Positions 39,601 through 47,758 of a DNA stretch of 64,000 nt are shown in pieces. Where the stretch lies: NCBI GenBank assembly GCA_964404285.1, contig CAYOJK010000013.1, positions 1-64,000 on the forward strand, in the 5' to 3' direction. How positions within the stretch are numbered: the stretch's first letter is position 1; every line of letters begins with the position of its first letter. Under the pieces are notes generated by a model. That model saw nothing but the letters and a program-made list of their open reading frames with translations, did not search any database and was not told the DNA's origin. The DNA comes from JBASEY01 sp964404285 (lineage in GTDB: Bacteria > CSSED10-310). A program made the position numbers and the translations under genes.

Positions 39601-39867
39601 GCTCCGATGCAACAGATTGCAACAGCGGTAGTACTCGGCGTGTACGGCGAGTTCTGGTTCTGGCCGGGATGGAGCCAGGATTTTGACCTGGAATATCATG
39701 ATTATCTGCCAGGCCTGACGGAAATACAGGTGTTTGAATTTATCTGGCCGGATGTCCAAGGAACAGCTCTCGGTCTCGAATTTTACAGCGGCCTGATCAA
39801 CGCGGAAATGAACGATTTGATTGGAGAATACGGTTATCTGACGTTTGGATATACGACTTCCAATTAA
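36673..39867 (+). CDS. Secreted Kelch-propeller protein, paralogue of the 1881-residue protein
   Basis: 1064 residues from the ATG at 36673, chosen because AAGGGG lies 8 bases upstream and a signal peptide (MRKIFMVTLLGVLLTPVLSA) follows. The order matches the protein at 269-5914: N-terminal beta domain, InlB-like DYWELDGAWF segment, choice-of-anchor/MAM-like domain, one carboxypeptidase-regulatory-like domain, Kelch repeats, and the C-terminal aromatic beta domain (GEFWFWPGW). The second regulatory domain, the alpha/beta segment, the Thr-Pro linkers and both cohesin-like domains are absent. The Kelch domain runs almost straight into the C-terminal domain. Probably a surface binding protein. 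The last codons and stop fall in a duplicated 33-bp unit. Confidence 0.85.
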   Translation: MRKIFMVTLLGVLLTPVLSAQINMTIGSAECLPVVDGLPWQHRWDYSEAHYGIPSSALAPISGTYPITIDKIGWVYCTSELLTENYSLNIYMDEAPDTYDLGSLCTTPYNNTNLVASGKTLTETSPYVFMLTLDTPFIYTPGNALIISVCDTLTGHTDNFPCWAANWFTGNGFFRSSDSIANDCDMLTDEGDYNECTNSWATTVFSCASTGNVYELEMLSPDGIDGATGTVEPAPDVHSFFEGASISIAAYPAFASDFDYWELDGAWFSGELEETVLMDADHTLQAFFKPTTALSLPFSEDFSGVPEGELPANWTEAPSHSYCGVSNTNEAGGITPEMKFSPSTFLFNSIRLITPKIDGNAVPDILLTFKHFTACASSSPFHLHVQTSIDNGVTWVNRYSLEVQQNIGPETVTIELDDLVGKEFHVSFVFDGFVVNSSKWHIDDVVIISDYKGLLKGVVTNDREPIEGAVITVVETGISAVTGPTGEYELRHREGNFTIECKAPGHYSEIAPAVEIIKNDVVYLDFCLTYPLANIHPTSFSVEQYLGESTDEYLYVENIGTGPLDFRINIDYSNKKRSSRGIGDWLALSPIATLVDSPSSCFGDGKFFVIGGTVAGAQTIFNAIQIYDTLLGTWSESSPMIEPVYNSVAEYYEGKVYVIGGTTSVLFQTSDTVQIYDVSSDTWSKGASMPTPRTGASSGLIDGKIYSLCGSTSSAYPPENVAYEYDIADNTWATLTSGPIGGETVISHGGGCAFNGRIYVGGHPATYNQFYEFDPAGGGAWTAKAMIPDDLGGYKLRMVGLETEGFILAVGSYDDDDGPTGSTWSYDPETDTWTNLDKPMTTAVVGGACAAGYGKIYYYGGYGRSDHLEPAPFMMNTFYDPFWLSADIIWGSVDPGDAKIVTLTFDADEVSLPGMYSTELAIIHNTDDGTLLTIPATMLVKSGCDYLGSRLAISQEDPFRAGDMFWLKCHVCNNTVAPMQQIATAVVLGVYGEFWFWPGWSQDFDLEYHDYLPGLTEIQVFEFIWPDVQGTALGLEFYSGLINAEMNDLIGEYGYLTFGYTTSN

Positions 39868-39903
39868 CACATGACATTCGGGTATACGACTTCCAATTAA
39901 CAC
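39838..39903. repeat. 33-bp tandem duplication over the stop codon of the Kelch gene
   Basis: 39838-39870 and 39871-39903 are near-identical copies sharing 'tatacgacttccaattaac'. The stop codon of the Kelch gene lies in the first. The 'gacttccaatt' core is also the 3' part of the dispersed GGGGACAGACTTCCAATT repeat. 39904-40182 holds no gene. Confidence 0.8.
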
Positions 39904-40182
39904 AAACAGAATCGTGGTATTCAGGAAAGATTAGCGCAATCAGCGCAGCTTTGGCGCTCTTGCCGTCCACCACTACCGCCTGAGAACTCTTTGACACAGA
40001 GGTGACACCTTGGCATCCTCCAAAGTGGGGAAAACTTAATGGCTATTCACAAATGGTCGTTCAAGTGCGAATGCTACGCAAGAGGTTGTTAACCGCCTTT
40101 CGCATATAGATATGGTTAGTCGGGGAGATTTCCAGGGTGAATCAGTTATTAATTGAGCGTCCTCTTTTACCCGACCATTTCC

Positions 40183-40764
40183 TTATCTGTTAGCTCCATG
40201 TTGTCTAAGAAGATCAACAACGTCAAGATGATCTTTCTCTGATGCCTTCATTAGGGCAGTTTCACCGAATCTATCTTGTATATCCACGTCAGCGCCTTTA
40301 TCTAACAATTGCTTAACGACTTCAAGGCGCCCAACTCTTGATGCCCACATAAGGGCAGTAGAATCGTCGTCATCTTTCATATTCACATCAGCGCGGTTGT
40401 TTAACAAAAGCTTAACAACGTCAAGATGACCTTTCCCTGATGCCCACATAAGGGCAGTGTTACCTATTTTGTTTTTCATATTCACACCAGCGCCGTTGTC
40501 CAACAAAAGCTTAGCAACGTCAAGATGACCTTTCGATGATGCCCACATAAGGGCAGTAAAACCTATGTTATCCTGTATATTTACACTAGCGCCATCAGAT
40601 AAAGCGGTTTTAACGCCTGCCAAGCTACCGTTCCGTGCAGCATCGAACAATCTTTCACTTGCTTTTATAATATATCGTGTTTCTCTGCCAGGAGAACAGG
40701 ACACAATGGTAAAGAGCGCTATTAAGAGCAACACGGCTGTTTTGTAACTCTTTAATGGACACAT
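40183..40764 (-). CDS. Secreted ankyrin-repeat protein (about five repeats)
   Basis: 193 residues. The signal peptide MCPLKSYKTAVLLLIALFTI is close to that of the 562-residue ankyrin protein; it ends in VSC-SPG, which may be a lipobox. One divergent repeat (LFDAARNGSLAGVKTALSDGAS) is followed by four standard ankyrin repeats. Like its paralogue it should be an exported protein-binding solenoid. Ribosome-binding site GGGGG precedes the ATG. The signal peptide and ~65 bases upstream are conserved with the 34232-35920 gene, so one arose from the other by duplication. Confidence 0.9.
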   Translation of the reverse strand: MCPLKSYKTAVLLLIALFTIVSCSPGRETRYIIKASERLFDAARNGSLAGVKTALSDGASVNIQDNIGFTALMWASSKGHLDVAKLLLDNGAGVNMKNKIGNTALMWASGKGHLDVVKLLLNNRADVNMKDDDDSTALMWASRVGRLEVVKQLLDKGADVDIQDRFGETALMKASEKDHLDVVDLLRQHGANR

Positions 40765-40787
40765 ATTACATCCCCCTATTTACCTGG

Positions 40788-40818
40788 ATTATCTTATATC
40801 TCCCCCGGCCTATGTCAA
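40788..40818 (-). promoter_or_regulatory. Probable promoter of the short ankyrin gene
   Basis: Minus-strand TTGACA (40813-40818), 16 bases, TAAGAT (40791-40796), in the same context as the promoter at 35944-35974. Confidence 0.5.
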
Positions 40819-40849
40819 CAACTTTGCCTATTGCGGTCATTTACGATTA

Positions 40850-41045
40850 TAAATTGGAAGTCTGTCCCCGAAAAAATCAACCAAAAATCCAAATACGTAC
40901 AGCCAGCTCATATCTGCGCCATCTGCGTAATCTGTGGATGAAAAAAAGGTCTCCTAATGGCTGGAACAATCTAAATCCTATCGTTGATCTTAACGTTATT
41001 CGCGTCCATTCACGTTCATTCGCGGTTAATAAAAACAGCATTCAT
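40850..41045. repeat. Mosaic of dispersed repeat blocks
   Basis: Contains TTGGAAGTCTGTCCCCG (40855-40871), an 'atctgcgccatctgcgtaa' block, and 'cgcgtccattcacgttcat' / 'cattcgcggttaataaaaa' blocks, the same composite that follows the other SUMF1 genes. No gene. Confidence 0.7.
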
Positions 41046-41095
41046 AGATTGCGTGAAAACCACGCCCGACAGCGTTCGGTTCTGGAGAGCACACA

Positions 41096-42277
41096 TCAGG
41101 ACGAAACTGTTCTCACTAAGCGGAAGCCCAGATTATTATACGCGTACCCCGGGTTGGCCATACTGTGAAACGCTGACCGGCAGTAACTAGCGTTCTCAAC
41201 CCAACCGCCGCCCCGATGGGCGCGCTTGGAACCGGAGTCCGGGCCGATATAGTCACTCACCACCCCGGTTGGATAATCTGCATACCAGTCCCAGCACCAC
41301 TCATAGACATTCCCATGCACATCCTTCAGATTCCACGGATTCTGCTTCTTGCTTCCCACAACTTCCGTCCCACCGGGATTGTTGGCACAGTAAACACAAT
41401 ATTGCTCCAGCGTTGAATGCGTCCCTGGTGAGCAGTACCCACAATTATCAGAAGTGTAATTTGTCTCACTGCAGGAAAACGGACCACTTGTGCCGGCTCG
41501 GGCAAAGTATTCCCACTCCCCTTCTGTCGGCAATCGATACCCATCTGCACTGAAATTACAATAGATTGGTTCATTCGTATAATTCGAAGCCGTCAAGGGT
41601 ATCGTATATACATCATCCTTGTAATAACATTGCGTGAACCCGTTCGCCAACGACAACAGGTTTGCAAACAACACCGACTCATACCAGGAGTTTTTCTGCA
41701 CAGGATGACTCATCGTCGGGCTGTAATAGACTTCACTTGGATCGTTTGGCAATGTCTCCTGAACGCCTTGAAGATCCGCCCACATCTGACGAGAAACCTC
41801 TGTTTCCATTACGGCGATGCTTTTCGTCAAAATGTGCGTGAACTGCGGCCCTTCGTCATCCCTTCGACAAGGTTCCGTATCCGGTGATCCCTGAGTGAAC
41901 GATCCAGCACGAACAAACCGCATGTTGCCGATGATCGGGTCTATGGAATACTCATATCCCTGAAGGGGGTCTTCGCATGCGCCCGTCCCCAACACCGTCA
42001 GAAATATCATCTGAGCGTCCGCCGACGTTACACTGCCGCTGCCATTGCAGTCCGCCGCGCATTCCTCTTCATAAGTCGGCGAATACTGACCCAACGTAAT
42101 GAAAAACGCCAGTTGAGCATCCGCAGCGGTTAGCAAACCATCCAGGTTTACATCGCCGTGATTGATGCAATCTGACACAACCGATCGAGCGGCAAATCCC
42201 GAATAACACGTAAACACAATAACCATGCAAACTATCAATGTTGTCATTATAATTGTATGAATTCCTGACTGTTTCAT
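41096..42277 (-). CDS. Secreted dockerin + SUMF1 (C-type-lectin fold) protein with variable C-terminus
   Basis: 393 residues from the ATG at 42277 (GGAGG 8 bases upstream; an ATG at 42298 is less likely). Signal peptide to about residue 30 (near GFAAR). A type I dockerin-like domain follows with two calcium loops, GDVNLDGLLTAADAQ and CNGSGSVTSADAQ, each followed by a helix. Then comes a SUMF1/FGE-sulfatase domain (NMRFVRAGSFTQGS, METEVSRQMW, YRLPTEGEWEYFARAG, LKDVHGNVYEWCWDWY, RGGGW, CRSAF, LGFRLVRTVSS). It probably binds a ligand rather than acting as an enzyme (see findings). The Thr-Pro linker seen in relatives is missing. It is the first member of the array and is separated from the rest by the ATPase/helicase operon. 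Confidence 0.88.
   Translation of the reverse strand: MKQSGIHTIIMTTLIVCMVIVFTCYSGFAARSVVSDCINHGDVNLDGLLTAADAQLAFFITLGQYSPTYEEECAADCNGSGSVTSADAQMIFLTVLGTGACEDPLQGYEYSIDPIIGNMRFVRAGSFTQGSPDTEPCRRDDEGPQFTHILTKSIAVMETEVSRQMWADLQGVQETLPNDPSEVYYSPTMSHPVQKNSWYESVLFANLLSLANGFTQCYYKDDVYTIPLTASNYTNEPIYCNFSADGYRLPTEGEWEYFARAGTSGPFSCSETNYTSDNCGYCSPGTHSTLEQYCVYCANNPGGTEVVGSKKQNPWNLKDVHGNVYEWCWDWYADYPTGVVSDYIGPDSGSKRAHRGGGWVENASYCRSAFHSMANPGYAYNNLGFRLVRTVSS
41111..41250 (-). other. Variable region (DGR-target-like) of the 41096 gene
   Basis: C-terminal ~45 codons. Residues after GGGW are VENASY, those after CRSA are FHSMAN, then PGYAYNNLGF. NNC/NNT codons dominate the variable positions, and two AAT codons remain template-like. 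Confidence 0.7.
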
Positions 42278-42582
42278 TGGAAATACCTCCTCGTCCACAA
42301 CCTTTTAACAAACTCTTTAACGCAATTATAATACAACAAATATTATTCAAAAAGAAAACTATTTACGACTTTTTTTTCCAGTTTCATCCGTGTCAATAAG
42401 TGCGAGACCGGCGGTGTTGTGCCAACGAAACAAGCGCTTACAGTGCCCGGAGAGGGTGTATAGGCGGTTCGCTGGCTATACTTGCGTCAGTATTTCAGTT
42501 TTTTCCACGTAGTATTCAAAAAGAAATTTCATTGTGATAGCATCTCTTTTGTTTCTCACTGATCATGGAAAGGATGAAGGCG

Positions 42583-43368
42583 ATGAGTAGATTTGAAGAA
42601 GCGATACAAAAAACGCAACAGGATATTGAAACAGCTATCACGGCAGCAAAAGCGACATTAACCTCTTTGAAACGCGCCGGAAAAAGCGTAACAACCGGTG
42701 ATATCCGGCAGCTTTCCCGGCAGTTTGAGGCCACGGAAGCAGCGTTGGCAAAACTTAGTGATTGCGTTCGCAAAGTTGAGGAGGGATGGGAATTTGATGT
42801 AGACTCCTATTTTTCCGATGGTGAATTTATTGATGACGTAATTGCCGAAGCCGGGAAACGCGGCGTATCAATACATGAAATGGATGGTCGTTTGTTTTGT
42901 TATCCTTGTATTTTGAAGCCGTTATCATCTGAATACGCGGTAATGATTGACAAGAAACGTGAGAAACGGGTTCGCCCTTCATACTTAGCTGACTTACTTC
43001 ATGCGCTTCAAAACAAGCCGGTCAAGTTTCGTCCGGAAGCGTTTCTTGAGAGTCTGTATTCCGGATATCAAATTCTCGTGGAGCAAAAGCACGGGAAGAA
43101 GCACATGCCTGGGCATGAGATACCGCTAGTTGACATATACAAGCTTCTGATCCTTCTTCCCGGACAGAACCGTGAATATTCACGGCAGGAATTTGCCCGG
43201 GATATATATCTTCTGGATAAAAGTCATATTATTGTAACCAAAGACAATTCCAGAATATTGTTTCAGGGGAGCACTGGAACCCGGTCACCCACAAGATGTC
43301 TTCGTATTATCACTCGAGAAGGCGCTGAACAGGTTTATTTTTCGATTTCGTTTGTAAAAAACGATTAG
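42583..43368 (+). CDS. Unknown protein of an ATPase/helicase operon
   Basis: 261 residues from the ATG at 42583, preferred because GGAAAGG lies 9 bases upstream; the in-frame ATG at 42565 has none. Residues ~1-70 are helical and charged, likely a coiled coil (FEEAIQKTQQDIETAITAAK). The rest is mixed alpha/beta with no motif I recognise (DSYFSDGEFIDDVIAEAGKR, RLFCYPCILKPLSSEYAV). It lies 13 bases before the ATPase gene and is surely co-transcribed. It may be the substrate- or nucleic-acid-recognition subunit of the module, by position only. Confidence 0.75.
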   Translation: MSRFEEAIQKTQQDIETAITAAKATLTSLKRAGKSVTTGDIRQLSRQFEATEAALAKLSDCVRKVEEGWEFDVDSYFSDGEFIDDVIAEAGKRGVSIHEMDGRLFCYPCILKPLSSEYAVMIDKKREKRVRPSYLADLLHALQNKPVKFRPEAFLESLYSGYQILVEQKHGKKHMPGHEIPLVDIYKLLILLPGQNREYSRQEFARDIYLLDKSHIIVTKDNSRILFQGSTGTRSPTRCLRIITREGAEQVYFSISFVKND

Positions 43369-43381
43369 GGGAGATATCGGT

Positions 43382-45682
43382 ATGTATATTCGGCCTGAGA
43401 CATGGATTGAAGTGATTGATCAAGAGTATCTTTCCCGTCTGGTTTTATCCGGCGGGAGCGCAGTCAAGTTTGCGGCGCTTCTTGAAAATGTCAGAGCGTC
43501 GGATGTGGGCAGGCGATTGCGTGACAAGGCTGAATCACGTGGTTACCAGTTTGCGTTTGTTTCTTCGGAAACGACTCGCATTCACATGATTGAACAATTG
43601 TTTTTCGCCGTATCGCGTCAGATAGACTGGCATTCCATGGCCTGTGACCTGATTCGAAAGCTGATTATTGCAAATGGATATGTCTGGTCAAACGATCTTG
43701 TGACGACATCGCACTTTGCCGGCCAAACGATATCTCTTGATAAACTGGCTGAAATCAACAACCGTGTTCCTGTTGAATTTCGTCGTGATATTCATATCTG
43801 GATTGAACAGGCTCTGTATCAACGCAAGGATATGGCGCTTGATTTTCGAATAGCCATGATACGATTGTGCGCCTCAAGACTGGATGCGGATCACAACTCG
43901 TTTACATCTGCAGTATCGGAATCAATTCTCGCCTGGCTCACCGGCGAACTCCGAAGGATATCAGAATTGAAAGCCGCTTTGATTTATCGGAAAATCACCC
44001 GCAACAATGCTCGCAATATGCTGAATTCCCTCTCTGTATTCATTAAAATGACAGGAGCTTCCGGCCTTGTTCTGCACCTGGATATCTCGCAGTATCTTCG
44101 TTCGAGACGTTCAGATATTCCAGTCGGAACACTCTATTTTACCAAAGCCGCGGTCATGGATATGTATGAAGTGATCCGACAATTGATTGACGGAACGGAT
44201 AGACAACAGCGCTGTCTGACATTGATAACCGCACCACTGACGCTGATTCAGGATGACAAACGAGGACTCAACATATATCAGGCCCTACGCGACAGAGTCA
44301 TGGATGATGTGCATGACCGGAATCGCGCCAATCCATTGGCTGCTCTTGCCCGGCTGGCATTTTGCGGTGAACCGACGGCAATTCGGGCGTTGTCGTCCGC
44401 CTTGTCACCTGCCGATTATGACGAAAATATCCTGCATTGCATGCGCGCTGTCGAAGCGCTCCGTTGCGGCATTCCAAATGAAGATGCCGTCAGGAAATTG
44501 TGCTCGTTTCAACCCCATATTCACAAACGTTTTGAGCAACAGCTCCAGCGATTGGTAGAGCATCCCCAACAGCAATCACCGGGAATGATTGTTGCCGGCG
44601 GATTTGGAGGCGGAAAATCACATCTGCTGCAATACCTTCAAATGGATGCTTTGAAGCGTGGATTTGTTTGCAGCAAAATTGTAATCAGCAAAGAAACTCC
44701 GCTTTTTGATCCGGTCAAACTGTTCGCTGCCGCGATGAGCAATCTGCGCCTGCCGGACAATCATTGCAATGATTTGAACACAGTTGCAGACCGTCTTGAT
44801 CCCGGTTCCGACCGTTTCAAAACTTTCAAGACATGGTTAAAATCGGAACGGAACGCCATGAACGAGCAATTCGCCGCCACATTGTTTTTGTTTGAACGAT
44901 GCCGCGCGGATACCGAGTATATCGACCGGATAATGCGATTCTGGAGCGGTGACAAACTTCTTCTGAGTGAAATCAAACGACCCTTGAAACAACTGGGCGA
45001 GCTTCAATCTTTTCATTTTGAAAGAGTGAATCAACAGGATTTAGCGCTTCAGCGGTTCAGGTTTGCCGCACAATTGATGATTGCCGCCGGATATCAAGGC
45101 TGGGCGCTGCTTTTGGATGAAGCCGAGCTAATCGGAAGATACTCACTGTTGCAACGCGCCCGGTCTTATGGCCGGATGGCGCTTCTGCTGGGTGGAATTT
45201 CAGACTTCTCATTTGAGGGATCAACATCCGTTATCGCCATCACCGACGATTTTCAAAGCGCTGTCATAGATGAAAAAAATGATCTGGAAAAAGTTCCGAA
45301 CCGCCTTCTGGCCCGTGACACTGAGTCCGATCGCTTACTGGCCGGCATCACGGAGCGTTGCATGCTGAGTATTCAACAAGACAGGGTTATGCTGCGACCT
45401 CCGGACAACGATGTTATAAACCGAGCACGGGAACAGCTTCGTGACATCTATCGAACAGCCTATAATTGGATGCCCACAAAAATCGCTCCAGGCGACTATC
45501 TGTCATCGACACGTATGCGCCATTTTATCAAACGATGGATCACAGAATGGGATTTGAATCGGTTCTATCCCGACTATATTCCTGACATAACCGCTGATGA
45601 ATTCACAACTGTTTACTCGGAAAACCGCGAATTAGAATCCCCGTCGGAAGATGCCGGTTCTGATGACGACTATGCGGTCTGA
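43382..45682 (+). CDS. BrxD/DUF2791-like P-loop ATPase
   Basis: 766 residues. The C-terminal half is a P-loop ATPase: Walker A GGFGGGKSHLLQYL (about residue 411), the downstream strand CSKIVISKETPLFDP, and Walker B WALLLDEAELI (about 577). The N-terminal half holds GLVLHLDISQYL (about 228), TKAAVMDMYEVIRQLIDGTD and ALRDRVMDDVHDRNRANPLAALARL. These segments recur in BREX-associated DUF2791 (BrxD-like) ATPases, recognised from memory of the family. These ATPases act with helicases in phage-defence loci. The stop overlaps the start of the SNF2 gene by about 30 bases, so translation is coupled. No BREX methylase or PglZ is present. Confidence 0.75.
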   Translation: MYIRPETWIEVIDQEYLSRLVLSGGSAVKFAALLENVRASDVGRRLRDKAESRGYQFAFVSSETTRIHMIEQLFFAVSRQIDWHSMACDLIRKLIIANGYVWSNDLVTTSHFAGQTISLDKLAEINNRVPVEFRRDIHIWIEQALYQRKDMALDFRIAMIRLCASRLDADHNSFTSAVSESILAWLTGELRRISELKAALIYRKITRNNARNMLNSLSVFIKMTGASGLVLHLDISQYLRSRRSDIPVGTLYFTKAAVMDMYEVIRQLIDGTDRQQRCLTLITAPLTLIQDDKRGLNIYQALRDRVMDDVHDRNRANPLAALARLAFCGEPTAIRALSSALSPADYDENILHCMRAVEALRCGIPNEDAVRKLCSFQPHIHKRFEQQLQRLVEHPQQQSPGMIVAGGFGGGKSHLLQYLQMDALKRGFVCSKIVISKETPLFDPVKLFAAAMSNLRLPDNHCNDLNTVADRLDPGSDRFKTFKTWLKSERNAMNEQFAATLFLFERCRADTEYIDRIMRFWSGDKLLLSEIKRPLKQLGELQSFHFERVNQQDLALQRFRFAAQLMIAAGYQGWALLLDEAELIGRYSLLQRARSYGRMALLLGGISDFSFEGSTSVIAITDDFQSAVIDEKNDLEKVPNRLLARDTESDRLLAGITERCMLSIQQDRVMLRPPDNDVINRAREQLRDIYRTAYNWMPTKIAPGDYLSSTRMRHFIKRWITEWDLNRFYPDYIPDITADEFTTVYSENRELESPSEDAGSDDDYAV

Positions 45683-47099
45683 TTTGCCTTCACTGAAAAA
45701 TGAAATAGCGATTTTGCATCGCAACTATGCGTGGCCTGGCGAGTTTTTTCCGTATCAACTTGAAGGCATATTTGCTCTGCTGACGCATGAAGCGCTTCTC
45801 CTTGCTGACGATATGGGGCTTGGAAAGACCATTCAGATGATTGCAGCGCTCCGAATCATGCTGAACCGAGGGATGATACGACATGCTCTGATTATTGTCC
45901 CTTCGGGTCTGGTGCGTCAATGGCGGCGTGAGTTGCGGGCATGGTCTCCTGAAATCCACGTATCAACCGTATCCGGTGCGCCGTCAGACAGGAGTTGGAT
46001 GTGGCGAGTCCCGGCACAGATATTTCTGACAAGTTATGACACATTCCGGCAGGATTTCAGCTTTCATCGCCAAGGAATGCTTTCCGAACGTTTATGGGAT
46101 GCCGTGGTTCTTGATGAAGCGCAGAAAATCAAAAATCGAGACACGGCCATCTGCGCCAAATGCATGCAAATATACCGGAAACGAGTGTATGCGCTTACCG
46201 GAACGCCGCTTGAAAATCATATCGGCGAACTCCACACTATCCTGAGTTTTCTGGCCCCGTATTACCCAGAAAAGCCCCGATTGAGCGTTCACGGATCGAT
46301 GCGTGCCGCACCGCTTGAGACATACCTGACCGATATCCATGAAACCAGGCAGCTCAGACGAAAAAAACACGATGTGCTGACACAATTGCCGCCAAAAAAT
46401 CACCATGATGTATACCTAGAACTACCTCAAAGACAGCGTAACGCCTATACAAAAGCGTGGAAAAAAGGCGTTATGGAACTCCGGAACAGACCCAGAATTC
46501 TCATCACACATATTCTGGCGCTCATCCTGCGTCTGAAACAGATATGCAATGCCTGCCCAGAAACCGGTCAATCCGCCAAGTTCAGTGATCTTGAAATGCG
46601 CATCACGCAACTGACGGCAGCCGGACACCGTGCCATTGTGTTTTCGCAGTTCAGTGATGAACATTTCGGGTGTCATGCAATCGCCCGAACATTGAAACAA
46701 TTCCGGCCACTGGTCTATACCGGAGCCCTTACGCCCGGTATGAAAGAAGATGTGATCAAGCGTTTCAGAACACACCCTGAACACAAAATTCTGCTTCTGT
46801 CGCTTCGAGCGGGTGGTCTTGGATTGAATCTTCAGGAAGCAAACTATGTGTTTCATGTAGACCGCTGGTGGAATCCCGCAGTCGAAAACCAGGCCGAAGA
46901 CCGGTCACATCGCATGGGTCAACGGCTACCCGTACATGTGTTCCGCTATCTTATCGCCGACAGTATCGAAGAACATATCAACGATATTCTGATTGAAAAA
47001 CGCGCGCTGTTCAAATCCGTTGTTGATGATGTGTCACTGGATATGAAGCATCTATTTACTAAAGAAGAACTACTCAAAATTCTTGAGATTGATATTTGA
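45651..47099 (+). CDS. SNF2-family DNA helicase/translocase
   Basis: 482 residues. SF2/SNF2 motifs: I LLADDMGLGKTIQM, Ia ALIIVPSGLVRQW, II VVLDEAQKIKN, III YALTGTPLENHIGEL, V LSLRAGGLGLNLQEANYVFHVDRWWNP, VI QAEDRSHRMGQ. This is a compact core without the HepA-type N-terminal domains or a SWIM zinc finger. It should translocate on DNA using ATP. Its start region overlaps the ATPase gene; ATGs at 45651, 45663 or 45672 are possible. Together with the two upstream genes it forms a three-gene module suggestive of defence or genome maintenance. Confidence 0.88.
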   Translation: MPVLMTTMRSDLPSLKNEIAILHRNYAWPGEFFPYQLEGIFALLTHEALLLADDMGLGKTIQMIAALRIMLNRGMIRHALIIVPSGLVRQWRRELRAWSPEIHVSTVSGAPSDRSWMWRVPAQIFLTSYDTFRQDFSFHRQGMLSERLWDAVVLDEAQKIKNRDTAICAKCMQIYRKRVYALTGTPLENHIGELHTILSFLAPYYPEKPRLSVHGSMRAAPLETYLTDIHETRQLRRKKHDVLTQLPPKNHHDVYLELPQRQRNAYTKAWKKGVMELRNRPRILITHILALILRLKQICNACPETGQSAKFSDLEMRITQLTAAGHRAIVFSQFSDEHFGCHAIARTLKQFRPLVYTGALTPGMKEDVIKRFRTHPEHKILLLSLRAGGLGLNLQEANYVFHVDRWWNPAVENQAEDRSHRMGQRLPVHVFRYLIADSIEEHINDILIEKRALFKSVVDDVSLDMKHLFTKEELLKILEIDI

Positions 47100-47223
47100 C
47101 ATTTCCCTCTGTGTCAATATGTGGGAGCGAAGCGAGCGTTTACAGTGCCCGTCGAGGGTGTAGGGGCGATTCGCGAATCGCCCTCGACCTCATCCCCGAG
47201 ACTTGAGACAAGTGGGTAGCGCT

Positions 47224-47331
47224 GGACTAACTCTGTTGGGGACAGACTTCCAATTTAATGGACTAACTCTGTTGGGGACAGACTTCCAATTTAATGGACT
47301 AACTCTGTTGGGGACAGACTTCCAATTTAAA
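47224..47331. repeat. Three tandem 36-bp repeats carrying the GGGGACAGAC motif
   Basis: The unit starts 'ggactaactctgttgggg' and ends 'acagacttccaatttaat', repeated three times without gap at 47224, 47260 and 47296. The open frame across it is an artefact of the 36-bp (12-codon) period. Confidence 0.95.
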
Positions 47332-47334
47332 ATC

Positions 47335-47720
47335 CTATCATTGATCGAGACCTTATTGGCGTCCATTCGTGGTTCTCCCCCAAAAACTATAAATACTGAA
47401 ATCCAACACTTGGAAATTGGTTATTGGATATTGACTTTGCATTCTCAATGATTGTTTGAACACGATTACAAAGATTACAGGATGGGCAGGATTAGATTAC
47501 GAAATAAACAAGGTTTTCAGTGGGTTCTTGGTTTCTGGTTAGGTTTTTCGATTCATTTTAATTCGAGGGATTTCTAAATCTAACTCAAAAATTAAAGGGT
47601 TAAAAATCTAACTCTTAAAAAAACAGACGATGATTGCTGAATAACATTTTATTGGTTTTAAAACCTTATTCGCGTTCATTCGCGTTCATTAGCGGTTAAA
47701 TAAAAGAGCATTCATCAACC
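47335..47720. repeat. Composite intergenic repeat cassette
   Basis: Ordered blocks: 'gagaccttattggcgtcc', 'aaatactgaaatccaacac', 'ttggaaattggttattgg', 'tttgaacacgattacaaag', 'attttattggttttaaaac', 'cgcgttcattagcggttaa'. The same order recurs after 49860, 52080, 54020, 59390 and 61570. No gene in 47100-47758. Confidence 0.8.
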
Positions 47721-47758
47721 ACTCCATACGATGGCGGCCCGGTTCTGGAGAGCACATA

